NCBI GenBank assembly: GCA_027923505.1
Contig: BROI01000020.1
Coordinates: forward strand, 1-64,000
Length of the DNA stretch: 64,000 bases
Source: Mayamaea pseudoterrestris
Lineage: Eukaryota; Bacillariophyta; Bacillariophyceae; Sellaphorales; Sellaphoraceae
Direction: 5' to 3'
Part shown: piece after piece, positions 1 through 14,430 of the stretch
Numbering within the stretch: the stretch's first letter is position 1
How the letters are laid out: each line of letters opens with the position of its first letter
Notes under the pieces: generated by a model
Databases searched by the model: none
What the model was told of the DNA's origin: nothing
What the model saw: the letters and a program-made list of their open reading frames with translations, nothing else
Translations under genes and position numbers: made by a program

Positions 1-246
1 CTGGACATGTTTGGCCTGACTCATTGGGTATTTGGGTGGCCAGGGCATGGGGCGTTTGACAGGTCAGAATCGACAACTTGTGGTGTTGGCCATACCCACC
101 GTGGAGGCCGTTCCCATGGTGTCAGCCTCCAGGCAGTCCTTTTTGCACCATTTGAGACTATGCACCTGTCAATGGCATACCCTGGACATGTTTGGCCTGA
201 CTCATTGGGTATTTGGGTGGCCAGGGCATGGGGCGTTTGACAGGTC

Positions 247-3200
247 AGAATCGACAACTTGTGGTGTTGGCCATACCCACCGTGGAGGCCGTACCCATGG
301 TGTCAGCCTCCAGGCAGTCCTTTTTGCACCATTTGAGACTCTGCACCTGTCAATGGCATACCCTGGACATGTTTGGCCTGACTCATTGGGTATTTGGGTG
401 GCCAGGGCATGGGGCGTTTGACAGGTCAGAATCGACAACTTGTGGTGTTGGCCATACCCACCGTGGAGGCCGTACCCATGGTGTCAGCCTCCAGGCAGTC
501 CTTTTTGCACCATTTGAGACTCTGCACCTGTCAATGGCATACCCTGGACATGTTTGGCCTGACTCATTGGGTATTTGGGTGGCCAGGGCATGGGGCGTTT
601 GACAGGTCAGAATCGACAACTTGTGGTGTTGGCCATACCCACCGTGGAGGCCGTACCCATGGTGTCAGCCTCCAGGCAGTCCTTTTTGCACCATTTGAGA
701 CTCTGCACCTGTCAATGGCATACCCTGGACATGTTTGGCCTGACTCATTGGGTATTTGGGTGGCCAGGGCATGGGGCGTTTGACAGGTCAGAATCGACAA
801 CTTGTGGTGTTGGCCATACCCACCGTGGAGGCCGTTCCCATGGTGTCAGCCTCCAGGCAGTCCTTTTTGCACCATTTGAGACTCTGCACCTGTCAATGGC
901 ATACCCTGGACATGTTTGGCCTGACTCATTGGGTATTTGGGTGGCCAGGGCATGGGGCGTTTGACAGGTCAGAATCGACAACTTGTGGTGTTGGCCATAC
1001 CCACCGTGGAGGCCGTACCCATGGTGTCAGCCTCCAGGCAGTCCTTTTTGCACCATTTGAGACTCTGCACCTGTCAATGGCATACCCTGGACATGTTTGG
1101 CCTGACTCATTGGGTATTTGGGTGGCCAGGGCATGGGGCGTTTGACAGGTCAGAATCGACAACTTGTGGTGTTGGCCATACCCACCGTGGAGGCCGTACC
1201 CATGGTGTCAGCCTCCAGGCAGTCCTTTTTGCACCATTTGAGACTCTGCACCTGTCAATGGCATACCCTGGACATGTTTGGCCTGACTCATTGGGTATTT
1301 GGGTGGCCAGGGCATGGGGCGTTTGACAGGTCAGAATCGACAACTTGTGGTGTTGGCCATACCCACCGTGGAGGCCGTACCCATGGTGTCAGCCTCCAGG
1401 CAGTCCTTTTTGCACCATTTGAGACTCTGCACCTGTCAATGGCATACCCTGGACATGTTTGGCCTGACTCATTGGGTATTTGGGTGGCCAGGGCATGGGG
1501 CGTTTGACAGGTCAGAATCGACAACTTGTGGTGTTGGCCATACCCACCGTGGAGGCCGTACCCATGGTGTCAGCCTCCAGGCAGTCCTTTTTGCACCATT
1601 TGAGACTATGCACCTGTCAATGGCATACCCTGGACATGTTTGGCCTGACTCATTGGGTATTTGGGTGGCCAGGGCATGGGGCGTTTGACAGGTCAGAATC
1701 GACAACTTGTGGTGTTGGCCATACCCACCGTGGAGGCCGTACCCATGGTGTCAGCCTCCAGGCAGTCCTTTTTGCACCATTTGAGACTCTGCACCTGTCA
1801 ATGGCATACCCTGGACATGTTTGGCCTGACTCATTGGGTATTTGGGTGGCCAGGGCATGGGGCGTTTGACAGGTCAGAATCGACAACTTGTGGTGTTGGC
1901 CATACCCACCGTGGAGGCCGTACCCATGGTGTCAGCCTCCAGGCAGTCCTTTTTGCACCATTTGAGACTCTGCACCTGTCAATGGCATACCCTGGACATG
2001 TTTGGCCTGACTCATTGGGTATTTGGGTGGCCAGGGCATGGGGCGTTTGACAGGTCAGAATCGACAACTTGTGGTGTTGGCCATACCCACCGTGGAGGCC
2101 GTACCCATGGTGTCAGCCTCCAGGCAGTCCTTTTTGCACCATTTGAGACTCTGCACCTGTCAATGGCATACCCTGGACATGTTTGGCCTGACTCATTGGG
2201 TATTTGGGTGGCCAGGGCATGGGGCGTTTGACAGGTCAGAATCGACAACTTGTGGTGTTGGCCATACCCACCGTGGAGGCCGTACCCATGGTGTCAGCCT
2301 CCAGGCAGTCCTTTTTGCACCATTTGAGACTCTGCACCTGTCAATGGCATACCCTGGACATGTTTTGCCTGACTCATTGGGTATTTGGGTGGCCAGGGCA
2401 TGGGGCGTTTGACAGGTCAGAATCGACAACTTGTGGTGTTGGCCATACCCACCGTGGAGGCCGTACCCATGGTGTCAGCCTCCAGGCAGTCCTTTTTGCA
2501 CCATTTGAGACTCTGCACCTGTCAATGGCATACCCTGGACATGTTTGGCCTGACTCATTGGGTATTTGGGTGGCCAGGGCATGGGGCGTTTGACAGGTCA
2601 GAATCGACAACTTGTGGTGTTGGCCATACCCACCGTGGAGGCCGTACCCATGGTGTCAGCCTCCAGGCAGTCCTTTTTGCACCATTTGAGACTCTGCACC
2701 TGTCAATGGCATACCCTGGACATGTTTGGCCTGACTCATTGGGTATTTGGGTGGCCAGGGCATGGGGCGTTTGACAGGTCAGAATCGACAACTTGTGGTG
2801 TTGGCCATACCCACCGTGGAGGCCGTACCCATGGTGTCAGCCTCCAGGCAGTCCTTTTTGCACCATTTGAGACTCTGCACCTGTCAATGGCATACCCTGG
2901 ACATGTTTGGCCTGACTCATTGGGTATTTGGGTGGCCAGGGCATGGGGCGTTTGACAGGTCAGAATCGACAACTTGTGGTGTTGGCCATACCCACCGTGG
3001 AGGCCGTACCCATGGTGTCAGCCTCCAGGCAGTCCTTTTTGCACCATTTGAGACTCTGCACCTGTCAATGGCATACCCTGGACATGTTTGGCCTGACTCA
3101 TTGGGTATTTGGGTGGCCAGGGCATGGGGCGTTTGACAGGTCAGAATCGACAACTTGTGGTGTTGGCCATACCCACCGTGGAGGCCGTACCCATGGTGTC

Positions 3201-5233
3201 AGCCTCCAGGCAGTCCTTTTTGCACCATTTGAGACTCTGCACCTGTCAATGGCATACCCTGGACATGTTTGGCCTGACTCATTGGGTATTTGGGTGGCCA
3301 GGGCATGGGGCGTTTGACAGGTCAGAATCGACAACTTGTGGTGTTGGCCATACCCACCGTGGAGGCCGTACCCATGGTGTCAGCCTCCAGGCAGTCCTTT
3401 TTGCACCATTTGAGACTCTGCACCTGTCAATGGCATACCCTGGACATGTTTGGCCTGACTCATTGGGTATTTGGGTGGCCAGGGCATGGGGCGTTTGACA
3501 GGTCAGAATCGACAACTTGTGGTGTTGGCCATACCCACAGTGGAGGCCGTACCCATGGTGTCAGCCTCCAGGCAGTCCTTTTGCACCATTTGAGACTCTG
3601 CACCTGTCAATGGCATACCCTGGACATGTTTGGCCTGACTCATTGGGTATTTGGGTGGCCAGGGCATGGGGCGTTTGACAGGTCAGAATCGACAACTTGT
3701 GGTGTTGGCCATACCCACCGTGGAGGCCGTACCCATGGTGTCAGCCTCCAGGCAGTCCTTTTTGCACCATTTGAGACTCTGCACCTGTCAATGGCATACC
3801 CTGGACATGTTTGGCCTGACTCATTGGGTATTTGGGTGGCCAGGGCATGGGGCGTTTGACAGGTCAGAATCGACAACTTGTGGTGTTGGCCATACCCACC
3901 GTGGAGGCCGTACCCATGGTGTCAGCCTCCAGGCAGTCCTTTTTGCACCATTTGAGACTATGCACCTGTCAATGGCATACCCTGGACATGTTTGGCCTGA
4001 CTCATTGGGTATTTGGGTGGCCAGGGCATGGGGCGTTTGACAGGTCAGAATCGACAACTTGTGGTGTTGGCCATACCCACCGTGGAGGCCGTACCCATGG
4101 TGTCAGCCTCCAGGCAGTCCTTTTGCACCATTTGAGACTCTGCACCTGTCAATGGCATACCCTGGACATGTTTGGCCTGACTCATTGGGTATTTGGGTGG
4201 CCAGGGCATGGGGCGTTTGACAGGTCAGAATCGACAACTTGTGGTGTTGGCCATACCCACCGTGGAGGCCGTACCCATGGTGTCAGCCTCCAGGCAGTCC
4301 TTTTTGCACCATTTGAGACTCTGCACCTGTCAATGGCATACCCTGGACATGTTTGGCCTGACTCATTGGGTATTTGGGTGGCCAGGGCATGGGGCGTTTG
4401 ACAGGTCAGAATCGACAACTTGTGGTGTTGGCCATACCCACCGTGGAGGCCGTACCCATGGTGTCAGCCTCCAGGCAGTCCTTTTTGCACCATTTGAGAC
4501 TCTGCACCTGTCAATGGCATACCCTGGACATGTTTGGCCTGACTCATTGGGTATTTGGGTGGCCAGGGCATGGGGCGTTTGACAGGTCAGAATCGACAAC
4601 TTGTGGTGTTGGCCATACCCACCGTGGAGGCCGTACCCATGGTGTCAGCCTCCAGGCAGTCCTTTTCGCACCATTTGAGACTCTGCACCTGTCAATGGCA
4701 TACCCTGGACATGTTTGGCCTGACTCATTGGGTATTTGGGTGGCCAGGGCATGGGGCGTTTGACAGGTCAGAATCGACAACTTGTGGTGTTGGCCATACC
4801 CACCGTGGAGGCCGTACCCATGGTGTCAGCCTCCAGGCAGTCCTTTTTGCACCATTTGAGACTCTGCACCTGTCAATGGCATACCCTGGACATGTTTGGC
4901 CTGACTCATTGGGTATTTGGGTGGCCAGGGCATGGGGCGTTTGACAGGTCAGAATCGACAACTTGTGGTGTTGGCCATACCCACCGTGGAGGCCGTACCC
5001 ATGGTGTCAGCCTCCAGGCAGTCCTTTTGCACCATTTGAGACTCTGCACCTGTCAATGGCATACCCTGGACATGTTTGGCCTGACTCATTGGGTATTTGG
5101 GTGGCCAGGGCATGGGGCGTTTGACAGGTCAGAATCGACAACTTGTGGTGTTGGCCATACCCACCGTGGAGGCCGTACCCATGGTGTCAGCCTCCAGGCA
5201 GTCCTTTTTGCACCATTTGAGACTCTGCACCTG
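247..5233. repeat. Higher-order repeat, copy 1 (4,987 bp)
   Basis: Segment of about 27.5 satellite units that is repeated directly behind itself. Diagnostic variant units occur in the same order and at a constant offset of 4,987 bp in copy 2: the gttccc allele (834), gactatgcacc (1,603), tgttttgcc (2,361), cccacagtgg with a T4 run (3,534 and 3,579), a second gactatgcacc (3,953), another T4 unit (4,121) and TTTTCgcacc (4,663). The copy starts within a unit at agaatcgacaac and ends within a unit at gcacctg. Confidence 0.93.
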
Positions 5234-8200
5234 AGAATCGACAACTTGTGGTGTTGGCCATACCCACCGTGGAGGCCGTACCCATGGTGTCAGCCTCCAG
5301 GCAGTCCTTTTTGCACCATTTGAGACTCTGCACCTGTCAATGGCATACCCTGGACATGTTTGGCCTGACTCATTGGGTATTTGGGTGGCCAGGGCATGGG
5401 GCGTTTGACAGGTCAGAATCGACAACTTGTGGTGTTGGCCATACCCACCGTGGAGGCCGTACCCATGGTGTCAGCCTCCAGGCAGTCCTTTTTGCACCAT
5501 TTGAGACTCTGCACCTGTCAATGGCATACCCTGGACATGTTTGGCCTGACTCATTGGGTATTTGGGTGGCCAGGGCATGGGGCGTTTGACAGGTCAGAAT
5601 CGACAACTTGTGGTGTTGGCCATACCCACCGTGGAGGCCGTACCCATGGTGTCAGCCTCCAGGCAGTCCTTTTTGCACCATTTGAGACTCTGCACCTGTC
5701 AATGGCATACCCTGGACATGTTTGGCCTGACTCATTGGGTATTTGGGTGGCCAGGGCATGGGGCGTTTGACAGGTCAGAATCGACAACTTGTGGTGTTGG
5801 CCATACCCACCGTGGAGGCCGTTCCCATGGTGTCAGCCTCCAGGCAGTCCTTTTTGCACCATTTGAGACTCTGCACCTGTCAATGGCATACCCTGGACAT
5901 GTTTGGCCTGACTCATTGGGTATTTGGGTGGCCAGGGCATGGGGCGTTTGACAGGTCAGAATCGACAACTTGTGGTGTTGGCCATACCCACCGTGGAGGC
6001 CGTACCCATGGTGTCAGCCTCCAGGCAGTCCTTTTTGCACCATTTGAGACTCTGCACCTGTCAATGGCATACCCTGGACATGTTTGGCCTGACTCATTGG
6101 GTATTTGGGTGGCCAGGGCATGGGGCGTTTGACAGGTCAGAATCGACAACTTGTGGTGTTGGCCATACCCACCGTGGAGGCCGTACCCATGGTGTCAGCC
6201 TCCAGGCAGTCCTTTTTGCACCATTTGAGACTCTGCACCTGTCAATGGCATACCCTGGACATGTTTGGCCTGACTCATTGGGTATTTGGGTGGCCAGGGC
6301 ATGGGGCGTTTGACAGGTCAGAATCGACAACTTGTGGTGTTGGCCATACCCACCGTGGAGGCCGTACCCATGGTGTCAGCCTCCAGGCAGTCCTTTTTGC
6401 ACCATTTGAGACTCTGCACCTGTCAATGGCATACCCTGGACATGTTTGGCCTGACTCATTGGGTATTTGGGTGGCCAGGGCATGGGGCGTTTGACAGGTC
6501 AGAATCGACAACTTGTGGTGTTGGCCATACCCACCGTGGAGGCCGTACCCATGGTGTCAGCCTCCAGGCAGTCCTTTTTGCACCATTTGAGACTATGCAC
6601 CTGTCAATGGCATACCCTGGACATGTTTGGCCTGACTCATTGGGTATTTGGGTGGCCAGGGCATGGGGCGTTTGACAGGTCAGAATCGACAACTTGTGGT
6701 GTTGGCCATACCCACCGTGGAGGCCGTACCCATGGTGTCAGCCTCCAGGCAGTCCTTTTTGCACCATTTGAGACTCTGCACCTGTCAATGGCATACCCTG
6801 GACATGTTTGGCCTGACTCATTGGGTATTTGGGTGGCCAGGGCATGGGGCGTTTGACAGGTCAGAATCGACAACTTGTGGTGTTGGCCATACCCACCGTG
6901 GAGGCCGTACCCATGGTGTCAGCCTCCAGGCAGTCCTTTTTGCACCATTTGAGACTCTGCACCTGTCAATGGCATACCCTGGACATGTTTGGCCTGACTC
7001 ATTGGGTATTTGGGTGGCCAGGGCATGGGGCGTTTGACAGGTCAGAATCGACAACTTGTGGTGTTGGCCATACCCACCGTGGAGGCCGTACCCATGGTGT
7101 CAGCCTCCAGGCAGTCCTTTTTGCACCATTTGAGACTCTGCACCTGTCAATGGCATACCCTGGACATGTTTGGCCTGACTCATTGGGTATTTGGGTGGCC
7201 AGGGCATGGGGCGTTTGACAGGTCAGAATCGACAACTTGTGGTGTTGGCCATACCCACCGTGGAGGCCGTACCCATGGTGTCAGCCTCCAGGCAGTCCTT
7301 TTTGCACCATTTGAGACTCTGCACCTGTCAATGGCATACCCTGGACATGTTTTGCCTGACTCATTGGGTATTTGGGTGGCCAGGGCATGGGGCGTTTGAC
7401 AGGTCAGAATCGACAACTTGTGGTGTTGGCCATACCCACCGTGGAGGCCGTACCCATGGTGTCAGCCTCCAGGCAGTCCTTTTTGCACCATTTGAGACTC
7501 TGCACCTGTCAATGGCATACCCTGGACATGTTTGGCCTGACTCATTGGGTATTTGGGTGGCCAGGGCATGGGGCGTTTGACAGGTCAGAATCGACAACTT
7601 GTGGTGTTGGCCATACCCACCGTGGAGGCCGTACCCATGGTGTCAGCCTCCAGGCAGTCCTTTTTGCACCATTTGAGACTCTGCACCTGTCAATGGCATA
7701 CCCTGGACATGTTTGGCCTGACTCATTGGGTATTTGGGTGGCCAGGGCATGGGGCGTTTGACAGGTCAGAATCGACAACTTGTGGTGTTGGCCATACCCA
7801 CCGTGGAGGCCGTACCCATGGTGTCAGCCTCCAGGCAGTCCTTTTTGCACCATTTGAGACTCTGCACCTGTCAATGGCATACCCTGGACATGTTTGGCCT
7901 GACTCATTGGGTATTTGGGTGGCCAGGGCATGGGGCGTTTGACAGGTCAGAATCGACAACTTGTGGTGTTGGCCATACCCACCGTGGAGGCCGTACCCAT
8001 GGTGTCAGCCTCCAGGCAGTCCTTTTTGCACCATTTGAGACTCTGCACCTGTCAATGGCATACCCTGGACATGTTTGGCCTGACTCATTGGGTATTTGGG
8101 TGGCCAGGGCATGGGGCGTTTGACAGGTCAGAATCGACAACTTGTGGTGTTGGCCATACCCACCGTGGAGGCCGTACCCATGGTGTCAGCCTCCAGGCAG

Positions 8201-10220
8201 TCCTTTTTGCACCATTTGAGACTCTGCACCTGTCAATGGCATACCCTGGACATGTTTGGCCTGACTCATTGGGTATTTGGGTGGCCAGGGCATGGGGCGT
8301 TTGACAGGTCAGAATCGACAACTTGTGGTGTTGGCCATACCCACCGTGGAGGCCGTACCCATGGTGTCAGCCTCCAGGCAGTCCTTTTTGCACCATTTGA
8401 GACTCTGCACCTGTCAATGGCATACCCTGGACATGTTTGGCCTGACTCATTGGGTATTTGGGTGGCCAGGGCATGGGGCGTTTGACAGGTCAGAATCGAC
8501 AACTTGTGGTGTTGGCCATACCCACAGTGGAGGCCGTACCCATGGTGTCAGCCTCCAGGCAGTCCTTTTGCACCATTTGAGACTCTGCACCTGTCAATGG
8601 CATACCCTGGACATGTTTGGCCTGACTCATTGGGTATTTGGGTGGCCAGGGCATGGGGCGTTTGACAGGTCAGAATCGACAACTTGTGGTGTTGGCCATA
8701 CCCACCGTGGAGGCCGTACCCATGGTGTCAGCCTCCAGGCAGTCCTTTTTGCACCATTTGAGACTCTGCACCTGTCAATGGCATACCCTGGACATGTTTG
8801 GCCTGACTCATTGGGTATTTGGGTGGCCAGGGCATGGGGCGTTTGACAGGTCAGAATCGACAACTTGTGGTGTTGGCCATACCCACCGTGGAGGCCGTAC
8901 CCATGGTGTCAGCCTCCAGGCAGTCCTTTTTGCACCATTTGAGACTATGCACCTGTCAATGGCATACCCTGGACATGTTTGGCCTGACTCATTGGGTATT
9001 TGGGTGGCCAGGGCATGGGGCGTTTGACAGGTCAGAATCGACAACTTGTGGTGTTGGCCATACCCACCGTGGAGGCCGTACCCATGGTGTCAGCCTCCAG
9101 GCAGTCCTTTTGCACCATTTGAGACTCTGCACCTGTCAATGGCATACCCTGGACATGTTTGGCCTGACTCATTGGGTATTTGGGTGGCCAGGGCATGGGG
9201 CGTTTGACAGGTCAGAATCGACAACTTGTGGTGTTGGCCATACCCACCGTGGAGGCCGTACCCATGGTGTCAGCCTCCAGGCAGTCCTTTTTGCACCATT
9301 TGAGACTCTGCACCTGTCAATGGCATACCCTGGACATGTTTGGCCTGACTCATTGGGTATTTGGGTGGCCAGGGCATGGGGCGTTTGACAGGTCAGAATC
9401 GACAACTTGTGGTGTTGGCCATACCCACCGTGGAGGCCGTACCCATGGTGTCAGCCTCCAGGCAGTCCTTTTTGCACCATTTGAGACTCTGCACCTGTCA
9501 ATGGCATACCCTGGACATGTTTGGCCTGACTCATTGGGTATTTGGGTGGCCAGGGCATGGGGCGTTTGACAGGTCAGAATCGACAACTTGTGGTGTTGGC
9601 CATACCCACCGTGGAGGCCGTACCCATGGTGTCAGCCTCCAGGCAGTCCTTTTCGCACCATTTGAGACTCTGCACCTGTCAATGGCATACCCTGGACATG
9701 TTTGGCCTGACTCATTGGGTATTTGGGTGGCCAGGGCATGGGGCGTTTGACAGGTCAGAATCGACAACTTGTGGTGTTGGCCATACCCACCGTGGAGGCC
9801 GTACCCATGGTGTCAGCCTCCAGGCAGTCCTTTTTGCACCATTTGAGACTCTGCACCTGTCAATGGCATACCCTGGACATGTTTGGCCTGACTCATTGGG
9901 TATTTGGGTGGCCAGGGCATGGGGCGTTTGACAGGTCAGAATCGACAACTTGTGGTGTTGGCCATACCCACCGTGGAGGCCGTACCCATGGTGTCAGCCT
10001 CCAGGCAGTCCTTTTGCACCATTTGAGACTCTGCACCTGTCAATGGCATACCCTGGACATGTTTGGCCTGACTCATTGGGTATTTGGGTGGCCAGGGCAT
10101 GGGGCGTTTGACAGGTCAGAATCGACAACTTGTGGTGTTGGCCATACCCACCGTGGAGGCCGTACCCATGGTGTCAGCCTCCAGGCAGTCCTTTTTGCAC
10201 CATTTGAGACTCTGCACCTG
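5234..10220. repeat. Higher-order repeat, copy 2 (4,987 bp)
   Basis: Second copy of 247-5,233. Its left junction is visible as an out-of-phase join, gcacctg followed at once by agaatcgacaac, which removes most of one unit. Its right end at 10,220 is the same gcacctg, here followed by the normal tcaatgg. I found no difference between the copies at the marker variants that I compared. No microhomology longer than a base or two is evident at the join, so unequal crossover between aligned units does not explain it simply. Confidence 0.92.
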
Positions 10221-13200
10221 TCAATGGCATACCCTGGACATGTTTGGCCTGACTCATTGGGTATTTGGGTGGCCAGGGCATGGGGCGTTTGACAGGTCAG
10301 AATCGACAACTTGTGGTGTTGGCCATACCCACCGTGGAGGCCGTACCCATGGTGTCAGCCTCCAGGCAGTCCTTTTTGCACCATTTGAGACTCTGCACCT
10401 GTCAATGGCATACCCTGGACATGTTTGGCCTGACTCATTGGGTATTTGGGTGGCCAGGGCATGGGGCGTTTGACAGGTCAGAATCGACAACTTGTGGTGT
10501 TGGCCATACCCACCGTGGAGGCCGTACCCATGGTGTCAGCCTCCAGGCAGTCCTTTTTGCACCATTTGAGACTCTGCACCTGTCAATGGCATACCCTGGA
10601 CATGTTTGGCCTGACTCATTGGGTATTTGGGTGGCCAGGGCATGGGGCGTTTGACAGGTCAGAATCGACAACTTGTGGTGTTGGCCATACCCACCGTGGA
10701 GGCCGTACCCATGGTGTCAGCCTCCAGGCAGTCCTTTTTGCACCATTTGAGACTCTGCACCTGTCAATGGCATACCCTGGACATGTTTGGCCTGACTCAT
10801 TGGGTATTTGGGTGGCCAGGGCATGGGGCGTTTGACAGGTCAGAATCGACAACTTGTGGTGTTGGCCATACCCACCGTGGAGGCCGTACCCATGGTGTCA
10901 GCCTCCAGGCAGTCCTTTTTGCACCATTTGAGACTCTGCACCTGTCAATGGCATACCCTGGACATGTTTGGCCTGACTCATTGGGTATTTGGGTGGCCAG
11001 GGCATGGGGCGTTTGACAGGTCAGAATCGACAACTTGTGGTGTTGGCCATACCCACCGTGGAGGCCGTACCCATGGTGTCAGCCTCCAGGCAGTCCTTTT
11101 TGCACCATTTGAGACTCTGCACCTGTCAATGGCATACCCTGGACATGTTTGGCCTGACTCATTGGGTATTTGGGTGGCCAGGGCATGGGGCGTTTGACAG
11201 GTCAGAATCGACAACTTGTGGTGTTGGCCATACCCACCGTGGAGGCCGTACCCATGGTGTCAGCCTCCAGGCAGTCCTTTTTGCACCATTTGAGACTCTG
11301 CACCTGTCAATGGCATACCCTGGACATGTTTGGCCTGACTCATTGGGTATTTGGGTGGCCAGGGCATGGGGCGTTTGACAGGTCAGAATCGACAACTTGT
11401 GGTGTTGGCCATACCCACCGTGGAGGCCGTACCCATGGTGTCAGCCTCCAGGCAGTCCTTTTTGCACCATTTGAGACTCTGCACCTGTCAATGGCATACC
11501 CTGGACATGTTTGGCCTGACTCATTGGGTATTTGGGTGGCCAGGGCATGGGGCGTTTGACAGGTCAGAATCGACAACTTGTGGTGTTGGCCATACCCACC
11601 GTGGAGGCCGTACCCATGGTGTCAGCCTCCAGGCAGTCCTTTTTGCACCATTTGAGACTCTGCACCTGTCAATGGCATACCCTGGACATGTTTGGCCTGA
11701 CTCATTGGGTATTTGGGTGGCCAGGGCATGGGGCGTTTGACAGGTCAGAATCGACAACTTGTGGTGTTGGCCATACCCACCGTGGAGGCCGTACCCATGG
11801 TGTCAGCCTCCAGGCAGTCCTTTTTGCACCATTTGAGACTCTGCACCTGTCAATGGCATACCCTGGACATGTTTGGCCTGACTCATTGGGTATTTGGGTG
11901 GCCAGGGCATGGGGCGTTTGACAGGTCAGAATCGACAACTTGTGGTGTTGGCCATACCCACCGTGGAGGCCGTACCCATGGTGTCAGCCTCCAGGCAGTC
12001 CTTTTTGCACCATTTGAGACTCTGCACCTGTCAATGGCATACCCTGGACATGTTTGGCCTGACTCATTGGGTATTTGGGTGGCCAGGGCATGGGGCGTTT
12101 GACAGGTCAGAATCGACAACTTGTGGTGTTGGCCATACCCACCGTGGAGGCCGTACCCATGGTGTCAGCCTCCAGGCAGTCCTTTTTGCACCATTTGAGA
12201 CTCTGCACCTGTCAATGGCATACCCTGGACATGTTTGGCCTGACTCATTGGGTATTTGGGTGGCCAGGGCATGGGGCGTTTGACAGGTCAGAATCGACAA
12301 CTTGTGGTGTTGGCCATACCCACCGTGGAGGCCGTACCCATGGTGTCAGCCTCCAGGCAGTCCTTTTTGCACCATTTGAGACTCTGCACCTGTCAATGGC
12401 ATACCCTGGACATGTTTGGCCTGACTCATTGGGTATTTGGGTGGCCAGGGCATGGGGCGTTTGACAGGTCAGAATCGACAACTTGTGGTGTTGGCCATAC
12501 CCACCGTGGAGGCCATACCCATGGTGTCAGCCTCCAGGCAGTCCTTTTTGCACCATTTGAGACTCTGCACCTGTCAATGGCATACCCTGGACATGTTTGG
12601 CCTGACTCATTGGGTATTTGGGTGGCCAGGGCATGGGGCGTTTGACAGGTCAGAATCGACAACTTGTGGTGTTGGCCATACCCACCGTGGAGGCCGTACC
12701 CATGGTGTCAGCCTCCAGGCAGTCCTTTTTGCACCATTTGAGACTCTGCACCTGTCAATGGCATACCCTGGACATGTTTGGCCTGACTCATTGGGTATTT
12801 GGGTGGCCAGGGCATGGGGCGTTTGACAGGTCAGAATCGACAACTTGTGGTGTTGGCCATACCCACCGTGGAGGCCGTACCCATGGTGTCAGCCTCCAGG
12901 CAGTCCTTTTTGCACCATTTGAGACTCTGCACCTGTCAATGGCATACCCTGGACATGTTTGGCCTGACTCATTGGGTATTTGGGTGGCCAGGGCATGGGG
13001 CGTTTGACAGGTCAGAATCGACAACTTGTGGTGTTGGCCATACCCACCGTGGAGGCCGTACCCATGGTGTCAGCCTCCAGGCAGTCCTTTTTGCACCATT
13101 TGAGACTCTGCACCTGTCAATGGCATACCCTGGACATGTTTGGCCTGACTCATTGGGTATTTGGGTGGCCAGGGCATGGGGCGTTTGACAGGTCAGAATC

Positions 13201-14380
13201 GACAACTTGTGGTGTTGGCCATACCCACCGTGGAGGCCGTACCCATGGTGTCAGCCTCCAGGCAGTCCTTTTTGCACCATTTGAGACTCTGCACCTGTCA
13301 ATGGCATACCCTGGACATGTTTGGCCTGACTCATTGGGTATTTGGGTGGCCAGGGCATGGGGCGTTTGACAGGTCAGAATCGACAACTTGTGGTGTTGGC
13401 CATACCCACCGTGGAGGCCGTACCCATGGTGTCAGCCTCCAGGCAGTCCTTTTTGCACCATTTGAGACTCTGCACCTGTCAATGGCATACCCTGGACATG
13501 TTTGGCCTGACTCATTGGGTATTTGGGTGGCCAGGGCATGGGGCGTTTGACAGGTCAGAATCGACAACTTGTGGTGTTGGCCATACCCACCGTGGAGGCC
13601 GTACCCATGGTGTCAGCCTCCAGGCAGTCCTTTTTGCACCATTTGAGACTCTGCACCTGTCAATGGCATACCCTGGACATGTTTGGCCTGACTCATTGGG
13701 TATTTGGGTGGCCAGGGCATGGGGCGTTTGACAGGTCAGAATCGACAACTTGTGGTGTTGGCCATACCCACCGTGGAGGCCGTACCCATGGTGTCAGCCT
13801 CCAGGCAGTCCTTTTTGCACCATTTGAGACTCTGCACCTGTCAATGGCATACCCTGGACATGTTTGGCCTGACTCATTGGGTATTTGGGTGGCCAGGGCA
13901 TGGGGCGTTTGACAGGTCAGAATCGACAACTTGTGGTGTTGGCCATACCCACCGTGGAGGCCGTACCCATGGTGTCAGCCTCCAGGCAGTCCTTTTTGCA
14001 CCATTTGAGACTCTGCACCTGTCAATGGCATACCCTGGACATGTTTGGCCTGACTCATTGGGTATTTGGGTGGCCAGGGCATGGGGCGTTTGACAGGTCA
14101 GAATCGACAACTTGTGGTGTTGGCCATACCCACCGTGGAGGCCGTACCCATGGTGTCAGCCTCCAGGCAGTCCTTTTTGCACCATTTGAGACTCTGCACC
14201 TGTCAATGGCATACCCTGGACATGTTTGGCCTGACTCATTGGGTATTTGGGTGGCCAGGGCATGGGGCGTTTGACAGGTCAGAATCGACAACTTGTGGTG
14301 TTGGCCATACCCACCGTGGAGGCCGTACCCATGGTGTCAGCCTCCAGGCAGTCCTTTTTGCACCATTTGAGACTCTGCAC

Positions 14381-14430
14381 CTGTCAATGGCATACCCTTG
14401 ACATGTTTGGCCTGACTGGTGGCCAGGGCA
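14381..14430. repeat. Satellite unit with 13-bp internal deletion
   Basis: Within an otherwise homogeneous stretch this unit reads cttgacatgtttggcctgac followed directly by tggtggccaggg. It lacks the cattgggtatttg segment and carries T for G in ctggacatg. It is a useful unique marker in zone A. Confidence 0.85.
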
